In this document: positions 62,632 to 64,000 of the stretch, piece by piece
How the letters are laid out: each line of letters opens with the position of its first letter
How positions within the stretch are numbered: the first letter of the stretch is position 1
Assembly (NCBI GenBank): GCA_905221605.1
Contig: CAJNDS010001613.1
Coordinates: 155,401 to 219,400, forward strand
Reading direction: 5' to 3'
Source of the DNA: Symbiodinium natans
Lineage: Eukaryota > Sar > Dinophyceae > Suessiales > Symbiodiniaceae
DNA length: 64,000 nucleotides
Translations under genes and position numbers: made by a program
Notes under the pieces: model-generated
Database searches by the model: none
What the model was told of the DNA's origin: nothing
The model's input: the letters and a program-made list of their open reading frames with translations, nothing else

Positions 62632-62824
62632 CGTAAGGGAGCGCCATCCGGCTCAGAGGTGTGGGCCTGGCGTTTGGGGGCTCAGGGTTTAGGGTTTAGG
62701 GTTTAGGGTTTAGGGTTCAGGGTTTGGGGTTTTAGGGTTTGGGGTTTAGGGTCTATGAGAATTATTAGAGTCTAGGGTTTGGCGAGACGTGTTCTCATAC
62801 GATCCCACGTTGCCCTCGCCCTAC

Positions 62825-62866
62825 AAGTGGCGAGGTGCTGCTCTCCTCTTCCACTGCTTTCGGGGC
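62825..62866 (-). CDS. candidate 42-bp exon
   Basis: Acceptor TCTAATTTCTAAG, frame APKAVEEESSTSPL, donor GTAGGG. Confidence 0.35.
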
Positions 62867-63156
62867 CTTAGAAATTAGAACAGTGTTTTGGGGAGGGGGG
62901 GGGGGAATTATAGCAAAATTACAAAGGGGCCATAACAAAGGGGCCATAAGGGAATGCTATTACTTAGTCTGACCCCCATATTCGGCAGCCCTCTAAAATT
63001 ATGCCGGAGGGTGTTCAATGTTGAGGGGTTAGATGGTTTCGGAGTGTGGACTTCAGGGCTTAGGACTTAGGGTTTAGGGTTTAGGGCTTAGGGCTTAGGG
63101 CTTAAGTTTTTGGGGTCGAACCCCTAGCTAAACACTACAAAACCCTAAACCGTGAG

Positions 63157-63522
63157 ATGCCTGCATATTGCTCGCACCGTTCCGGCATGGCCTCACAAGC
63201 TCGTCACCCCATTCTGCTTCTTGTCGGTCTTCGCATTCAGCAACTTGGCTGCCCTATACGCCTCTCACTCCTCAGCAGCCCGTGCTCAGCATTTCCAATA
63301 TCGCAGCATAGAACGGCCGGTGGACTCATCAGCGTCTGTGCGGAATGCCTGAGGCGAAGGAAGGCCGATGTATGTTTGGACGCAGCCAAGGCTGCGATCT
63401 CATTCAATGCAAAGATCAGCCAGGGCGGGAACAATTTCAACGAACCCTCGGCTGTGTGCCCATCGGTCCAGACGCCCTTGAGGCCCAATCCATATGCAAC
63501 AACAAAGTCGAGATCAGGATAG
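63157..63522. CDS. exon-like unique island, strand ambiguous
   Basis: Several open frames. Minus: VVGYGYPDLDFVVAYGLGLK then GVWTDGHTAEGSLKLFPPWL. Plus: ATG-initiated 121-aa frame from 63157 with ISVCAECLRRRKADVCLDAA. Non-repetitive, high coding potential; no family recognised. Confidence 0.35.
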
Positions 63523-63639
63523 CCGTAGCCAACAACTGAAGACGTCTGGTAGAGTTGACGGCCACGCCGTCGGGCGAAACTTCACTCGTCATGTAGGTAG
63601 CCCAGAACTGTGTGTTGGGGTCAGAGCTTGACCACTTCC

Positions 63640-63930
63640 GCCTAAAACCCTAATACCCTAGTTCCGTAAAACCCTGAATCCCTAAAACCCTAAAACACTA
63701 AAACCCTAAAACCCTAAAACCCTAAAACCCTAAAACCCTAAAACCCTAAAACCCTAAAACCTAAAACCCTCAAACCCTCAAACCCTAAAACCCTACAACC
63801 CTAAAGCCCTAAAACCCTAAAACCCTAAAACCCAAAAACCCTAACACCTTAAAAACCCTAAAACCCTAAAACCCTAAAACCCTAAAACCCTAAAACCCTA
63901 AAACCCTAAAACCCTAAAACCCTAAAACCC
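63640..63930 (-). repeat. CCCTAAAA (8-mer) array
   Basis: Homogeneous 8-mer array in the orientation opposite to 48937-49396. Confidence 0.97.
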
Positions 63931-64000
63931 GACGCGAAGATCCAGAAACCGGAGACCTACAGGGGGCCCATGGTTTAGATCACAATCCTGCAGCTTCCCT

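Overview
This is nuclear DNA of a eukaryotic microalga, most likely a dinoflagellate. The evidence is the plant/alga/dinoflagellate-type telomere motif TTTAGGG (and CCCTAAA) scattered internally through the window, GC-rich coding pieces with GT-AG, GC-AG and apparent GA-AG splice junctions, transposon-like introns with target-site duplications, and exons of a membrane protein whose TIR-like motifs (SHCWRD, FFDKL, LWSPEYFTR) I recognise from memory as typical of large uncharacterised dinoflagellate families. Dinoflagellate is an inference: no spliced-leader copy, rRNA or tRNA gene was found.

Layout. 0-2 kb and 28-34.5 kb: short unique islands between telomere-like arrays. On the minus strand most read as exons with splice signals, and in order (34.4 kb down to 1 bp) they look like one multi-exon membrane-protein gene. 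2.2-28.1 kb: a block of satellites bounded by two inverted copies of a ~115-bp element. It contains palindromic AATTTAAAT satellites at both ends, an 88-bp satellite, a ~2.25-kb purine/pyrimidine macrosatellite present in two large copies, a giant palindrome centred near 8.49 kb, a 100-N assembly gap (13901-14000) and a unique 14.0-20.0 kb segment whose best exon readings are on the plus strand. 34.86-42.92 kb: a second satellite block with perfect 27-bp terminal inverted repeats, holding a ~310-bp palindromic satellite, a CATCCCC array, a ~235-bp GTTTGTCGTATGTCCCC satellite and a (CTA)n tract. 43-64 kb: again exon-like islands separated by TTTAGGG arrays, with many short MITE-like elements.

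The only complete gene I can name with high confidence is a single-exon nitrate/nitrite transporter of the NNP (NRT2) family at 58507-59952, minus strand. A basic, low-complexity ORF lies convergent to it (57765-58235). All other coding calls are exon fragments judged from reading frame and splice consensus; because the islands are GC-rich, several are open on both strands and their strand is uncertain.

The most interesting signal is how the parts fit together. Introns appear to be made of telomere repeats, and the repeat itself carries GT (G^GTTTAG) and AG (TTTAG^) splice dinucleotides. In at least two places a ~105-bp inverted-repeat element sits inside a reading frame, flanked by a 4-bp duplication. 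Removing the element plus one duplication copy, at GT-AG or GA-AG borders, restores a continuous frame. That is the signature of an introner, an element that creates introns when it inserts.
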